Below are positions 35,220 to 44,023 of a stretch of 64,000 nucleotides of DNA, piece by piece. The DNA comes from Arthrobacter sp. ZGTC131 (lineage in GTDB: Bacteria > Actinomycetota > Actinomycetes > Actinomycetales > Micrococcaceae): contig NZ_PJIK01000003.1 in the NCBI RefSeq assembly GCF_002929275.1, positions 248,001-312,000 on the forward strand, in the 5' to 3' direction. A program made the position numbers and the translations under genes. The notes under the pieces were generated by a model. It saw nothing but the letters and a program-made list of their open reading frames with translations. It made no database searches and had not been told where the DNA came from. How positions within the stretch are numbered: the stretch's first letter is position 1; each line of letters opens with the position of its first letter.

Positions 35220-36554
35220 ATGTCACAGCTGACGCCCGCCGCATCGACCGAGGCCGCCCCTCCACGCACCGCCCAACAGCGAAGGGATAGCCGCCGGGCC
35301 CTAGTGTCCAGCTATCTCGGCTCCACCGTGGAGTTCTACGACTTCCTGCTCTACGGCACCGCCGCCGCACTTGTCTTCCCGCAACTGTTTTTCAGCGGCG
35401 TCCCCGAGGCAGCCGGCATCGTCCTGTCCTACATCACCCTCGCGGCCGGCTACGTGGCGCGTCCGCTGGGCGGCATCATCTTCGGTCACTTCGGCGACAA
35501 GCTCGGCCGCAAACAGATGCTGTTCATCACCATGATGATCATGGGCGGCGTCTCCGTGATCATGGGCCTGCTTCCCACCTCCGCGCAGATCGGTGTTGCC
35601 GCCCCGATCCTGCTGGTCTCCCTCCGCGTCCTGCAGGGCATCGCCGTCGGCGGCGAATGGGCCGGCGCCGCACTCATGGGCATGGAACACTCCAAACCGA
35701 CAGGACGCGGCTTCGGAGCAAGCATCGCCGTCAGCGGCGGACCCTCCGGGGCAGTGCTGGCCACGGTCGTCCTTGGAGCATTCTCCACCATGCCCGAGGA
35801 TGACTTCTTGGCCTGGGGATGGCGGATCCCCTTCCTCCTCTCGGCAATCCTCGTCGGCGTAGCCCTCTTCATCCGGTACCGGGTCACTGAATCGCCGGAT
35901 TTCCTGGCCGCCAAAGCCGCCAACGCCACAGCAGACCAGTCTCATAAGGGGGCACCCATCATGCAGGTACTGCGCCGGTATCCGAAGGAACTCGGACTCT
36001 CGATCGTGGCCGGCTTCGCACCGCTTTTCCTCCAGTCCCTGCTGGCGACATTCGCCCTGACATACGCGGTGCAGACCGGCCACTCCCGGGCGGATGCCCT
36101 GCTGATGCTGACCATCGCCAACTTCCTGCACATCTTCACGATCCCGGCCGCCGCTGCACTCTCGGACAGGATCGGCCGACGCAAGGTCATGCTCGCCGGG
36201 GCCGCGGTCGGCGTCATCGGCATCTGGCCCATGTTCGCCCTGATCAGCGACGGCAACATCTGGCTCCTGCTCATCGGGTTCATCATCGGGAACCCGCTCA
36301 TCCAGGCACTCATGTACGGCCCAATGGGCGCCTTCATCTCCGAAATGTTTGCCACCGAAGTCCGCTACACCGGAGTCTCCCTCGCCTACCAGGTATCAAC
36401 CACCCTCGGCGCAGGGTTCGCGCCACTGATCGCCAGCGGCCTCCTCCTCGCCGCAGGCGGCACAACCACCGCCCTCGCCTGGTTCTTCTGCGGACTCTGC
36501 ATCATCAGCGGCATCGCATTTTCCCTGGCACCCGACCGCCGATCGCAAGCATAA
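35220..36554 (+). CDS. MFS transporter, metabolite:H+ symporter type (likely aromatic acid uptake)
   Basis: A 444-residue permease with 12 predicted membrane helices. EFYDFLLYGTAAALVFPQLFF (about 38-58), ARPLGGIIFGHFGDKLGRK (about 80-98) and LQGIAVGGEWAGAALMGMEH are MHS-family signatures. Gene position and the shared promoter element suggest it imports 3-(3-hydroxyphenyl)propionate or a relative, the role MhpT plays in E. coli. Start is the ATG preceded by GGAG at five bases; a TTG one codon earlier is possible. Confidence 0.88.
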   Translation: MSQLTPAASTEAAPPRTAQQRRDSRRALVSSYLGSTVEFYDFLLYGTAAALVFPQLFFSGVPEAAGIVLSYITLAAGYVARPLGGIIFGHFGDKLGRKQMLFITMMIMGGVSVIMGLLPTSAQIGVAAPILLVSLRVLQGIAVGGEWAGAALMGMEHSKPTGRGFGASIAVSGGPSGAVLATVVLGAFSTMPEDDFLAWGWRIPFLLSAILVGVALFIRYRVTESPDFLAAKAANATADQSHKGAPIMQVLRRYPKELGLSIVAGFAPLFLQSLLATFALTYAVQTGHSRADALLMLTIANFLHIFTIPAAAALSDRIGRRKVMLAGAAVGVIGIWPMFALISDGNIWLLLIGFIIGNPLIQALMYGPMGAFISEMFATEVRYTGVSLAYQVSTTLGAGFAPLIASGLLLAAGGTTTALAWFFCGLCIISGIAFSLAPDRRSQA

Positions 36555-36633
36555 AAACTGCTGAGACCCAACGCTGATCCGGTCCGTAACCTTTCCCCAC
36601 AAAAATTGAGGGCAATGAAGTTCACCAGATTCG

Positions 36634-37175
36634 ATGACTGGCCAAAGATCCAAGGAGCCGAAGTCGAGATTTGGCAACGTGGAACGCCTGACCGACGCCT
36701 CTGCGGACGAAATAACGGGCCTTCGACAGTGGATCGCCTTCTATAAGCAGGAGCGGGACCTCCTGCTCAGCGGGGAGGTGGTCCGGATGGACGGCAACGA
36801 TGCGAAGGTCATGGCGCACGGGGTCGTCAGCGCGGACCGTTCGCGGGCCATTTTCGCGGTCGCAGCACTGGACAGCCTGTACCCGGACCCCGCCGGGCGC
36901 CTGAAACTGCGCGGACTCGACCCGGACGCAACGTACAGGGTGGAATCCATCTTCCCGGGGCCACACCCTCGGGGCTATTGCCACCCCAATGGTGGGGCCA
37001 GCCAACAGCAGGCGGCCGCCCAATCGAACGAACATCCCTCCGTGGAACCACACAGGATGACGTCATCTTCCCCAGCTCCGACTTCCCTGCCAGCATCCTG
37101 GCACACGCCGGTCTCGCATCCCCCCGAATCCACCCGGACCAGGTGGTTCTGTACCGCATCACCAAGACCGGCTAG
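36634..37175 (+). pseudogene. C-terminal relic of an alpha-galactosidase (GH36)
   Basis: The first frame (from 36634) reads SADEITGLRQWIAFYKQERD, then LLLSGEVVRMDGNDAKVMAH, then SAIFAV-like AIFAVAALDSLYPDPAGRLKL and LDPDATYRVE. This matches the C-terminal half of GH36 alpha-galactosidases. A frame change then leads to SSDFPASILAHAGLASPRI and QVVLYRITKTG with a stop at 37175, the normal family end. The catalytic N-terminal part (some 500 residues) is absent. It is a decayed remnant with at least one frameshift between about 36960 and 37040. Confidence 0.75.
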
Positions 37176-37222
37176 GCCACCGGCAAACATCTTCATTTGC
37201 TCGGGAATACTATCTGATTGCG

Positions 37223-37242
37223 CTCAGTTATGAGTGTAGTCA
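37223..37242. promoter_or_regulatory. TetR-regulon site A (before the ene-reductase)
   Basis: CTCAGTTATGAGTGTAGTCA, containing TGAGT-GT-AGTCA (37231-37242), lies 105 bp before the ene-reductase ATG. Related sites occur at 39405 and 41642; the last is in front of the TetR gene. Confidence 0.7.
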
Positions 37243-37347
37243 CTACCGCTCGCGGTCAGTAAGTGGATCTACTGTTGGACGGCAGCCGAACATTGGCTTG
37301 GCGCGGTTGTGATGCTCTGACACTTCGAATGCAAAGGACGAACTCCC

Positions 37348-38424
37348 ATGAGCCCTGCCTCTCTATGGCAACCCTTCACACTTGGCCGCTTGGACCTTCC
37401 CCACCGGCTTGCGCTGGCACCAATGACCCGAAGCCGTTCCAACCCGGATGGTACGCCGGGCGACCTGGCCGCGGAATACTACGGGCAGCGCGCGTCCCTG
37501 GGTTTGATCATTACCGAGGGCGCGCAGCCGTCGGCAGATGGACAGGGCTATATGAACACGCCGGGGATCTACACCCCCGAGCAGATCGAGGGCTGGCGGA
37601 AAATCACCGAAACCGTGCACGCCCGTGGTGGGGCGGTGTTCATCCAGTTGATGCATGTGGGCCGGATGTCTCACCCGGACAACACTCCCCACCACCGTCA
37701 GCCGCTGGCACCGTCGGCGATCTCCGCCGACCAGGACATATTCACGCCAACAGGGTTGCAGAAGACGCCGGCCCCGCGGGAGCTGACCCTGGAGGATATC
37801 CAGGCCACCGTGGCTGAGTTCCGTCACGCCGCAGCTTCTGCCATCGCGGCCGGCGCCGATGGAGTCGAAATCCACGGCGCAAACGGCTATCTTTTGCACC
37901 AGTTCCTCTCCCCCAACGCCAACCATCGCACCGACTCCTACGGCGGATCGGTGGAAAACCGGTCCCGGTTCGTGATCGAGCTCGCCCAGGCCCTGGCCGC
38001 GGAAATAGGAGCGGAACGGGTTGGCATCCGCCTCTCCCCCGCCATGCCCCTGGGTGGAATCAACGAGGGCGACACCGAGAGTGTGCACGCCCAGTACCGG
38101 CACCTGATCGGTGAGCTCGCCACCCTGAACCTGGCCTACCTGCACCTTCACCATGTGGGCGACGACGAACTCCTCCGCTCACTCAGGGATCTATGGCCGA
38201 CGGCGGTGCTGGTGGTCCGCTACGGACGTAACCGCGAACAGATCGCGGGCGACATCGAGGCTGGCCTTGCTGACATTGCCCCGTTGGGCCGTTTCGCCCT
38301 GGCCAACCCCGACATCGTCGAGCGCCTGCGTTCCGAAGCCCCCCTGAATGAGGTGGACCCCACCACTCTCTACGGTGGCGGAGCGTCCGGGTACACCGAC
38401 TACCCAGCCCTTGCCCACGCCTGA
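37348..38424 (+). CDS. Old-yellow-enzyme family ene-reductase (NADH:flavin oxidoreductase)
   Basis: A 358-residue FMN-dependent TIM-barrel reductase. ALAPMTRSRSNPDGTP near the N-terminus and DGVEIHGANGYLLHQFLSPNAN plus HRTDSYGGSVENRSRF (about 170-210) are the OYE/NemA signatures. It reduces activated C=C bonds or nitro groups. AAAGGAC precedes the ATG. It begins a block of SDR, MDR, hydrolase and TetR genes with related promoter palindromes, probably for detoxifying electrophiles. Confidence 0.93.
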   Translation: MSPASLWQPFTLGRLDLPHRLALAPMTRSRSNPDGTPGDLAAEYYGQRASLGLIITEGAQPSADGQGYMNTPGIYTPEQIEGWRKITETVHARGGAVFIQLMHVGRMSHPDNTPHHRQPLAPSAISADQDIFTPTGLQKTPAPRELTLEDIQATVAEFRHAAASAIAAGADGVEIHGANGYLLHQFLSPNANHRTDSYGGSVENRSRFVIELAQALAAEIGAERVGIRLSPAMPLGGINEGDTESVHAQYRHLIGELATLNLAYLHLHHVGDDELLRSLRDLWPTAVLVVRYGRNREQIAGDIEAGLADIAPLGRFALANPDIVERLRSEAPLNEVDPTTLYGGGASGYTDYPALAHA

Positions 38425-38546
38425 TCCAGCGCCCTACGCTGCCCGCCCTTGCTGATCCCCTTGCAGCCAGGAACGGGCAGCCACCAAGACACGTCAGTAC
38501 CATCCGCGCCGACCGATGCGGATGCAGTCCCGTCACAAGAAAGGCC

Positions 38547-39266
38547 ATGAAAATGCCCTCACTCGATGGAGCAGTCGTCCTCGTCACCGGAGCAAACGGC
38601 GGCATCGGAACCCACTTCGTCCACGACGCCCTCGCCCGCGGCGCAAGCAAGGTGTACGCCACCGCCCGTACCCCCCGCACCTGGGAGGACGAACGCATCG
38701 TCCCGCTCACCCTCGACGTCACCGACCCCGCCTCGATTCACGCAGCAGTCGCAGCCGCGGGAGACGTCACGGTGTTGATCAATAACGCCGGAGCCTCAGT
38801 GGCAAGCCCGGGCATTCTTACCCACACAGATGCCGAGATCCGGACCAACGTCGAGACGAACTTCCTCGGCCCACTGTTCCTCGCCCGGGCCTTCGCGCCG
38901 ATTCTGTCCGCGAAGGATGGCTCCGTGATTATCGACATCCACTCCGCAATGAGCTGGTACGCCGCCGGTGGCATTTACAGTGCCACCAAGGCCGCCCTCT
39001 GGTCGGCCACCAACTCGCTGCGGCTGGAACTCGCCCCCGACGGGGTGCACGTGGTGGGCGTCCACGTCGGGTACGTTGACACGGCGATGGCTGCGAACGC
39101 CACCGATCCCAAGATGGCCCCGGCTGATCTCGTCCGCACCGTGTTGGATGCTGTCGAAGCCGGTGCGTACGAGGTTCTAGGCGACGAGACGTCCGTGCAG
39201 CTCAAGGCCGGACTCGGCGCCCCCATCGAGGCTCTCTACCCACAACTTACCCACAACAAAGCCTAG
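38547..39266 (+). CDS. Short-chain dehydrogenase/reductase
   Basis: A 239-residue classical SDR: VLVTGANGGIG (about 12-22), NNAG (about 79-82), catalytic Ser at HSAMS and YSATK (YxxxK, about 145-149). It oxidises or reduces a small alcohol/ketone with NAD(P). It follows the ene-reductase by 122 bp with no palindrome of the local TetR type between them, so cotranscription is likely. AGAAAGG precedes the ATG. Confidence 0.92.
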   Translation: MKMPSLDGAVVLVTGANGGIGTHFVHDALARGASKVYATARTPRTWEDERIVPLTLDVTDPASIHAAVAAAGDVTVLINNAGASVASPGILTHTDAEIRTNVETNFLGPLFLARAFAPILSAKDGSVIIDIHSAMSWYAAGGIYSATKAALWSATNSLRLELAPDGVHVVGVHVGYVDTAMAANATDPKMAPADLVRTVLDAVEAGAYEVLGDETSVQLKAGLGAPIEALYPQLTHNKA

Positions 39267-39404
39267 GAAAAACGATAGTGCCGTGGGCATGACTCAAGTT
39301 CATGACCACGGCACTACCCAATGCCGGTTCATCGACCCCCATGGCCGACTCCGAGCCGGGAAGGACCGCCAGCACCCCGTACATAGGCAACTTGACCAAA
39401 AATC

Positions 39405-39424
39405 TGAGTACAGTCATAATTGAA
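39405..39424. promoter_or_regulatory. TetR-regulon site B (before the MDR gene)
   Basis: TGAGTACAGTCATAATTGAA; its complement TTCAATTATGACTGTACTCA matches site A at 16 of 20 positions. It lies 58 bp before the MDR ATG. Confidence 0.7.
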
Positions 39425-39482
39425 TGCAATCGGGATTCGGACTGTCCCGCCCACAGCCCAATTACAGAAGGAGCAACACGGC

Positions 39483-40481
39483 ATGCGAGCGTTCGTCGTC
39501 ACCAAGTACAAGGAGCCGCTGCGCGAAGCCGAGGTTGCTGAGCCGACCGTCGGCGAACGGGACGTGCTCGTGCAGGTTCAAGCAGCGGGCCTGAACCAGC
39601 TGGACGAGAAGATTCGGCTGGGTGAGTTCAAGCAGATCCTCCCCTACAAGCTCCAGCTGATCCTCGGCAACGACGTCGCCGGCACCGTCCTGCAGGTAGG
39701 GGAAAAGGTGCGCGGGTTCAAGCCCGGTGACGAGGTCTACGCCCGCCCCGACAAGGACCGCATCGGCACGTTTGCCGAGCGCATCGCTATCGCCGAGGAA
39801 GACCTTGCGCTGAAGCCCGCGTCGGCCAGCATGGAGGAGGCGGGCTCGCTGCCGCTGGTGGCACTTACCGCATGGCAGGCCCTCGTCGAGCAGGGCAACG
39901 TGTGCCCCGGGCAGAAGGTTCTCATTCACGCCGGCGCCGGTGGGGTCGGGTCGATCGCCATACAGCTCGCCAAGCACCTCGGCGCGACCGTTGCAACCAC
40001 CGCTAGCGGTTCCAACGCCGACTTCGTGCGCAACCTCGGGGCGGACATCGTGATCGACTACCGCACCCAGGACTTTGAGCAGCTCCTGAGCGGATACGAC
40101 CTGGTGCTGGACAGCCTCGGCGGGGAGAACCTCGAGAAGTCACTGCGCATCCTTAAGCCCGGTGGGAAGGCGATTGGGATCTCCGGCCCGCCCGATCCGG
40201 CGTTCGCGCGCAAAGCCAGCCTGAGTCCTGTGCTGCGTCTGGTGGTCACCGGTCTCAGCAGCAAGATTCGGCGGCAGGCGAGGAAGCTCGGCGTCAGCTA
40301 TGAGTTCCTCTTCATGCGTGCTAGCGGCGACCAATTGAGCCAGATCAGCGCCCTCGTCGACGACGGCGTGCTGCGCCCAATCGTAGGGAAGGTCTTCACC
40401 TTCGACCAGGCCCCACAGGCGCTGCAGTCCCTGGCTGCGGGCGGATTCCGCGGCAAAGCAGTACTCACTCTCACCGACTGA
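39483..40481 (+). CDS. NADP-dependent medium-chain oxidoreductase (quinone/enone type)
   Basis: A 332-residue zinc-free MDR. The catalytic domain contains VLVQVQAAGLNQLDEKIRLGEF, and the cofactor fold contains VLIHAGAGGVGSIAIQLAKHLGA (about 140-162). It is probably an NADPH quinone or enone reductase. The ATG is fixed by GAAGGAG upstream; 21 in-frame codons before it run into regulatory site B. It is followed after 55 bp by an alpha/beta hydrolase gene and is probably cotranscribed with it. Confidence 0.9.
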   Translation: MRAFVVTKYKEPLREAEVAEPTVGERDVLVQVQAAGLNQLDEKIRLGEFKQILPYKLQLILGNDVAGTVLQVGEKVRGFKPGDEVYARPDKDRIGTFAERIAIAEEDLALKPASASMEEAGSLPLVALTAWQALVEQGNVCPGQKVLIHAGAGGVGSIAIQLAKHLGATVATTASGSNADFVRNLGADIVIDYRTQDFEQLLSGYDLVLDSLGGENLEKSLRILKPGGKAIGISGPPDPAFARKASLSPVLRLVVTGLSSKIRRQARKLGVSYEFLFMRASGDQLSQISALVDDGVLRPIVGKVFTFDQAPQALQSLAAGGFRGKAVLTLTD

Positions 40482-40536
40482 CCCGCCACCAACCATCAGC
40501 CATTCATCCCGCAGACCATCCAGGAGAACAACCGTC

Positions 40537-41403
40537 ATGGACAACACCAACACCCCGAAGGAATTCGTCGTCACCTCGTACGCGAAAGCACCTGCCAGCG
40601 CCATCACCGCCGGAGGTGTCACCTACGCCTACCGTGAGCTGGGGCCCAAGGGCGGCATCCCCGTCGTGTTCTTCGTGCACCTCGCTGCCACAATGGATAA
40701 CTGGGATCCCCGCATCATCGATCCCATCGCGAAGAACCGCCACGTCATCACCTTCGACCAGCCCGGTGTCGGTGCCTCCACCGGACAGGTTCCCGACAAC
40801 ATCGAGGCAATGGCCGACGACGCCCACACCTTCATCAAGGCCCTCGGGTTCGACAAGATCGATGTCTTCTCTTTCTCCCTCGGCGGCATGATCGCCCAGG
40901 ACCTGGCCCTCAAGCATCCAAACCTTGTCCGCAAGCTCGTGCTCACCGGGACTGGCCCGCGGGGAGGCAAGGACATCGACAAGGTCGTCGGCACCACCTA
41001 CTGGGACATCCTCCGCGCAACCCTGACAAGGTCCGACCCCAAGGAGTTCCTCTTCTTCAACCGCAACGCCACCGGCAAACCCGCAGCGAAAGCGTTCATC
41101 AAGCGCCTCCAGGAGCGCACCGTCAACCGTGACAAGCCGATCAGCACCCGTGCATTCCAAACGCAGCTGAAGGCAATCCAGGCGTTCGGCCGCTCCGCAC
41201 CGTCGGACCTGTCCAGGCTCACGCACCCCACCCTCATCGCCAATGGCGACAACGACCGCATGGTGCCATCCGTCCTCTCAACGGACTTGCACCGGCGCAT
41301 CAAGGGGTCCGAACTGATCATCTACCCCGACTCGGGCCACGGCGGCATCTTCCAGTACCACGCCAAGTTCGCCCCCGCCGCCGTCGAATTCCTCGCCAAC
41401 TGA
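40537..41403 (+). CDS. Alpha/beta hydrolase
   Basis: A 288-residue hydrolase. Nucleophile elbow SFSLGG (Ser114), Asp in NGDNDRMV (about 248) and His in DSGHGG (about 269) form the triad. The usual oxyanion HGG/HGF motif is replaced by FVHLAAT (about 46-52). Similar enzymes act as esterases or non-heme peroxidases; the substrate is unknown. CCAGGAG precedes the ATG. Last enzyme gene before the TetR. Confidence 0.88.
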   Translation: MDNTNTPKEFVVTSYAKAPASAITAGGVTYAYRELGPKGGIPVVFFVHLAATMDNWDPRIIDPIAKNRHVITFDQPGVGASTGQVPDNIEAMADDAHTFIKALGFDKIDVFSFSLGGMIAQDLALKHPNLVRKLVLTGTGPRGGKDIDKVVGTTYWDILRATLTRSDPKEFLFFNRNATGKPAAKAFIKRLQERTVNRDKPISTRAFQTQLKAIQAFGRSAPSDLSRLTHPTLIANGDNDRMVPSVLSTDLHRRIKGSELIIYPDSGHGGIFQYHAKFAPAAVEFLAN

Positions 41404-41637
41404 CCCACGTTCAGAACTTCGACGTCTCATCATCGAGAGTTCGCCGAAACCGTGGCCGCGATGGCTTCTTCACCCGCAGCGCGGTCAAGCAGCTTTCCCG
41501 CGCCGATACCGCTGGCTTCGGCAAATCACGCTTATGACATAGACGCCGCGCTCACCTACGTGAAGCACGGCCGAGCCTTCCCACTGCTAGAAGTAGACAG
41601 GCCGGGTGCCATCAACTCTTCGCGGTCGTTATACTCA

Positions 41638-41657
41638 TAACTGAGTCTAGTCAGTTA
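41638..41657. promoter_or_regulatory. TetR-regulon site C (autoregulatory)
   Basis: TAACTGAGTCTAGTCAGTTA is a palindrome with perfect 7-bp outer arms, ending 18 bp before the TetR ATG. Just upstream ACTCATAACTGAG (41634-41646) is the exact complement of a 13-bp part of site A. Confidence 0.75.
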
Positions 41658-41675
41658 CGTTCCGGAGGAACCTTC

Positions 41676-42278
41676 ATGCCCGTCGCATCCCAGCCGCTTG
41701 GACGACGCGAGCGGAACAAGCAGCAGAAGCTGGACCGCATCACTGCCGCGGCTAGTGAGCTGTTCGCGGAACACGGGGTCGAGGATGTCACAACTCAGCA
41801 AATCGCCGATAAGGCCGACATCGGCACCGGAACCCTGTTCCTTTACGCAAAGACCAAGGGAGAACTCCTCCTGCTCGTGCAGAACGCGCACTACGCGGAA
41901 GCGCTGGAGCGGGGCCGGGCTAATGCTGAAGCCATCCCGGATGCACTGGATGCAGTGATGACCATCGTGCGGCCGATCGTGGAGTGCAACCGCGTTCAGG
42001 TCGACAATGGGCGCACCTATCTGCGCGAGATGGTCTTCGGGGACCCGACGGAGCCACAGCACAGTGAAGCCCTTTCCATCGTCGCGCAGACCGAGGAGGC
42101 CATCGCCGCCGTCCTGGGCCGGGATGAACTTGTCAGTGCCGATGATGCCGCAACATCCGCACGCATCGTCTCGGCCATCATGTTCCTCAGCATGGCAGTG
42201 AGTGCGAATCCCGCTCTTCGCATCGACGACGTCGTCCAAGACATCAGAACCCAGATCCGCCTGATCCTGCCCCGCTGA
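41676..42278 (+). CDS. TetR family regulator of the ene-reductase block
   Basis: A 200-residue TetR. The HTH is at about 16-65 (KLDRITAAASELFAEHGVEDVTTQQIADKADIGTGTLFLYAKTKGELL). The C-terminal helical domain presumably binds an electrophile or aromatic ligand. GGAGGAA precedes the ATG. A palindrome directly upstream recurs before the ene-reductase and MDR genes, which suggests it represses itself and both upstream units. Confidence 0.9.
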   Translation: MPVASQPLGRRERNKQQKLDRITAAASELFAEHGVEDVTTQQIADKADIGTGTLFLYAKTKGELLLLVQNAHYAEALERGRANAEAIPDALDAVMTIVRPIVECNRVQVDNGRTYLREMVFGDPTEPQHSEALSIVAQTEEAIAAVLGRDELVSADDAATSARIVSAIMFLSMAVSANPALRIDDVVQDIRTQIRLILPR

Positions 42279-42589
42279 CGCAAGAACTTTCACCTATCGC
42301 CGTCAGGCTTGCCGCATGTCAGCCCGGAACTACACCCCAACCTGACGACGATATGCCTTCCAGAACCAGGGTGGACAACGAGGCTGCCGCGGCCCACAAC
42401 CGGGGACAATTCTCATAGGTTATCCACCGCTACTGCTGCTAGGGAGCTACTCCAACGGCTCCTGATTGCAGCCGTGGACCGCTCATGTCACCGTAGTGGG
42501 CAGGAAGCAAGGCTTGTCCAAGCGTCGGCAGGTTAGCGGAAGATCCACTATCAGTGAAGGTTGTCGGACGCCTGGGCATTGTGGGAACA
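42279..42589. other. Non-coding stretch after the TetR gene
   Basis: About 310 bp with no recognisable gene or repeat. It ends in the bidirectional terminator shared with the convergent cold-shock gene. Confidence 0.5.
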
Positions 42590-42623
42590 AAAAAGCTGAC
42601 CGGCTTGTGCCGGTCAGCTTTTT
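42590..42623. terminator. Bidirectional rho-independent terminator
   Basis: AAAAAGCTGACCGGC (42590-42604) and GCCGGTCAGCTTTTT (42609-42623) form a perfect stem with a four-base loop and T tracts in both directions. It ends the cold-shock gene on the minus strand and can serve TetR on the plus strand. Confidence 0.93.
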
Positions 42624-42632
42624 GACAACCGC

Positions 42633-42836
42633 TTAGAGCGGCTGGATGTTCTCCGCCTGCGGACCCTTAGGGCCCTGGGTGACGTCGAACTGAACCTTCT
42701 GGTTCTCGTCGAGGGAGCGGTAACCGCTGGATGCGATTGCCGAAAAGTGTGCGAACACGTCAGCGCTTCCGTCGTCGGGGGCGATGAAACCGAAGCCCTT
42801 TTCGGCGTTGAACCACTTGACTGTACCTGTTGCCAT
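42633..42836 (-). CDS. cspA: Cold-shock protein (CspA family)
   Basis: A 67-residue single OB-fold nucleic-acid chaperone. RNP1 KGFGFI (13-18) and RNP2 VFAHF (27-31) are both present; the tail is [11 protein letters not shown]. Binds single-stranded RNA and DNA. The ATG has GAAGGAAAC upstream; the longer in-frame upstream extension lacks homology. The long untranslated stretch upstream may hold the temperature-responsive leader usual for such genes. Confidence 0.95.
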   Translation of the reverse strand: MATGTVKWFNAEKGFGFIAPDDGSADVFAHFSAIASSGYRSLDENQKVQFDVTQGPKGPQAENIQPL

Positions 42837-43245
42837 GCTTGTTTCCTTCACGGGTCGCGGGCCGGATCCGCTTTTCGGATTGCCGTCCCCGCCACTCACA
42901 CCATGAGCCTATGTGGCAGCAGTGGGGGCGGGCAAGAGATTGGTCAAAGGCTGGACTCCCGGAGGACGGCAACATGAGGTTGCGGCAGCCTGCCTTCGAC
43001 TACCTAGCAGGCGCGCAGTGCCCCCTCCGGGAGACGACACGACTGGCCTGTTGCCTCATTGAAAAACCTCCGGGAAGGCGTGCTCACGACCGCGCTTCTT
43101 GAGTGGTTGTTGTGACTGAGGTACCGGCTTTGTGTCGGGAGATGGTCTCGAGTTCTGCAGTGAGCGAGAATTTTGGCGCGTTAGCGCCATCACGCGGATC
43201 TTCTTGAACTTCCATTTTCACCAGCTACCCGCGGGCAGCCTGATC
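42837..43245. other. Divergent intergenic region around the cold-shock leader
   Basis: About 410 bp between cspA and the zinc-ribbon-like gene. It should contain both promoters and the cspA leader. I found no clear -35/-10 pair, palindrome or small gene. Confidence 0.45.
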
Positions 43246-43674
43246 ATGACATTCGGATTCCACGGCTCCCATCATGACGGGGCAGGGCGGCACCGGGCGC
43301 TGCCGGTGATGTGCGGCAACTGCGGCACAGATCGCCATGTCAGGATCAGATCCGTCATGGACGTGCCAGGCCAGCCGGCCGACGTCGTGCTGGTTTCCTA
43401 CACATGCCACCGGTGCGGCACCTTTAGCGAACATCGCGCCCAGGTCGCCGACCTGTCGATGATCCTGGCACGTCCGGAGCAGGCAAGGGACGTGCTCATA
43501 TTCGGCAGCCACTACATGCACTGCGGAGAGCCGATGGCAAAGGCCGGCTCAGAGCTGCGCAAGCTCTCCGTGCCACTGTCCACCGAAGGTGCAGCCAAGG
43601 ACTCCCTGGGCGTCTACCTCTCCACCCGGGTTCTCAAGTGCGACTGCGGCTTCCAAATCGAACTGCCTGAATAA
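43246..43674 (+). CDS. Cysteine-rich zinc-ribbon-like hypothetical protein
   Basis: A 142-residue soluble protein with four cysteine clusters: CGNCG (about 23-27), CHRCG (about 54-58), HCGEP (about 92-96) and CDCG near the end. Two zinc ribbons or one composite metal site are plausible. No enzymatic motif is seen. The start is chosen at MTFGFHGSHHDG because the sequence before it lacks protein-like composition; the ribosome site is weak. I do not recognise a named family. Confidence 0.6.
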   Translation: MTFGFHGSHHDGAGRHRALPVMCGNCGTDRHVRIRSVMDVPGQPADVVLVSYTCHRCGTFSEHRAQVADLSMILARPEQARDVLIFGSHYMHCGEPMAKAGSELRKLSVPLSTEGAAKDSLGVYLSTRVLKCDCGFQIELPE

Positions 43675-43787
43675 CCAGCCCACTGCAACCGCTATGCGAG
43701 CCCGTACCCCAACACCAGCGAGCCGTGCAGAACGACCAGACGTTTCTGCACTGTGCTCTCACCGGGCCGGCAAAGGAGATCCCGCCA

Positions 43788-43976
43788 TTGAGTGAAGACA
43801 ACAGCCCCCGCACTGGAGAAGCCGCTGTACGGACCGGAGCCAATGACCACGCGTGGGAACGCGAGCACCGCCATCCCACGCCCACCCAGGCCCGCGGCAT
43901 GCTCCAGCGACGAAGGGATGCCGAGGCAAAGCTGGAGCAGCATCAGCGGGAGGCCCGGCGCAGGGCCGCGGAATAA
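43788..43976 (+). CDS. Small charged hypothetical protein, TTG start
   Basis: A 62-residue, very polar protein ending in a predicted amphipathic/coiled helix (ARGMLQRRRDAEAKLEQHQREARRRAAE). The TTG start is supported by AAAGGAG nine bases upstream; 21 further in-frame codons run through that ribosome site. A GC-rich hairpin follows the stop. Function unknown. Confidence 0.55.
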   Translation: MSEDNSPRTGEAAVRTGANDHAWEREHRHPTPTQARGMLQRRRDAEAKLEQHQREARRRAAE

Positions 43977-43981
43977 CGAAA

Positions 43982-44022
43982 GCCCGCCCCTGAACGTCTC
44001 ACTGTAGTGAGAGGGACGGGCC
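43982..44022 (+). terminator. Hairpin after the small charged protein gene
   Basis: Outer arms GCCCG/CGGGC and inner arms CTCACT/AGTGAG form a bulged stem six bases after the stop. There is no T run, so terminator strength is uncertain. Confidence 0.5.
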
Positions 44023-44023
44023 T

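Noticed and set aside
41452-41640. 62-codon plus-strand frame between the hydrolase and TetR genes
   Set aside because: No ribosome site, no recognisable family, and its end runs into the TetR operator; left as unassigned intergenic sequence.
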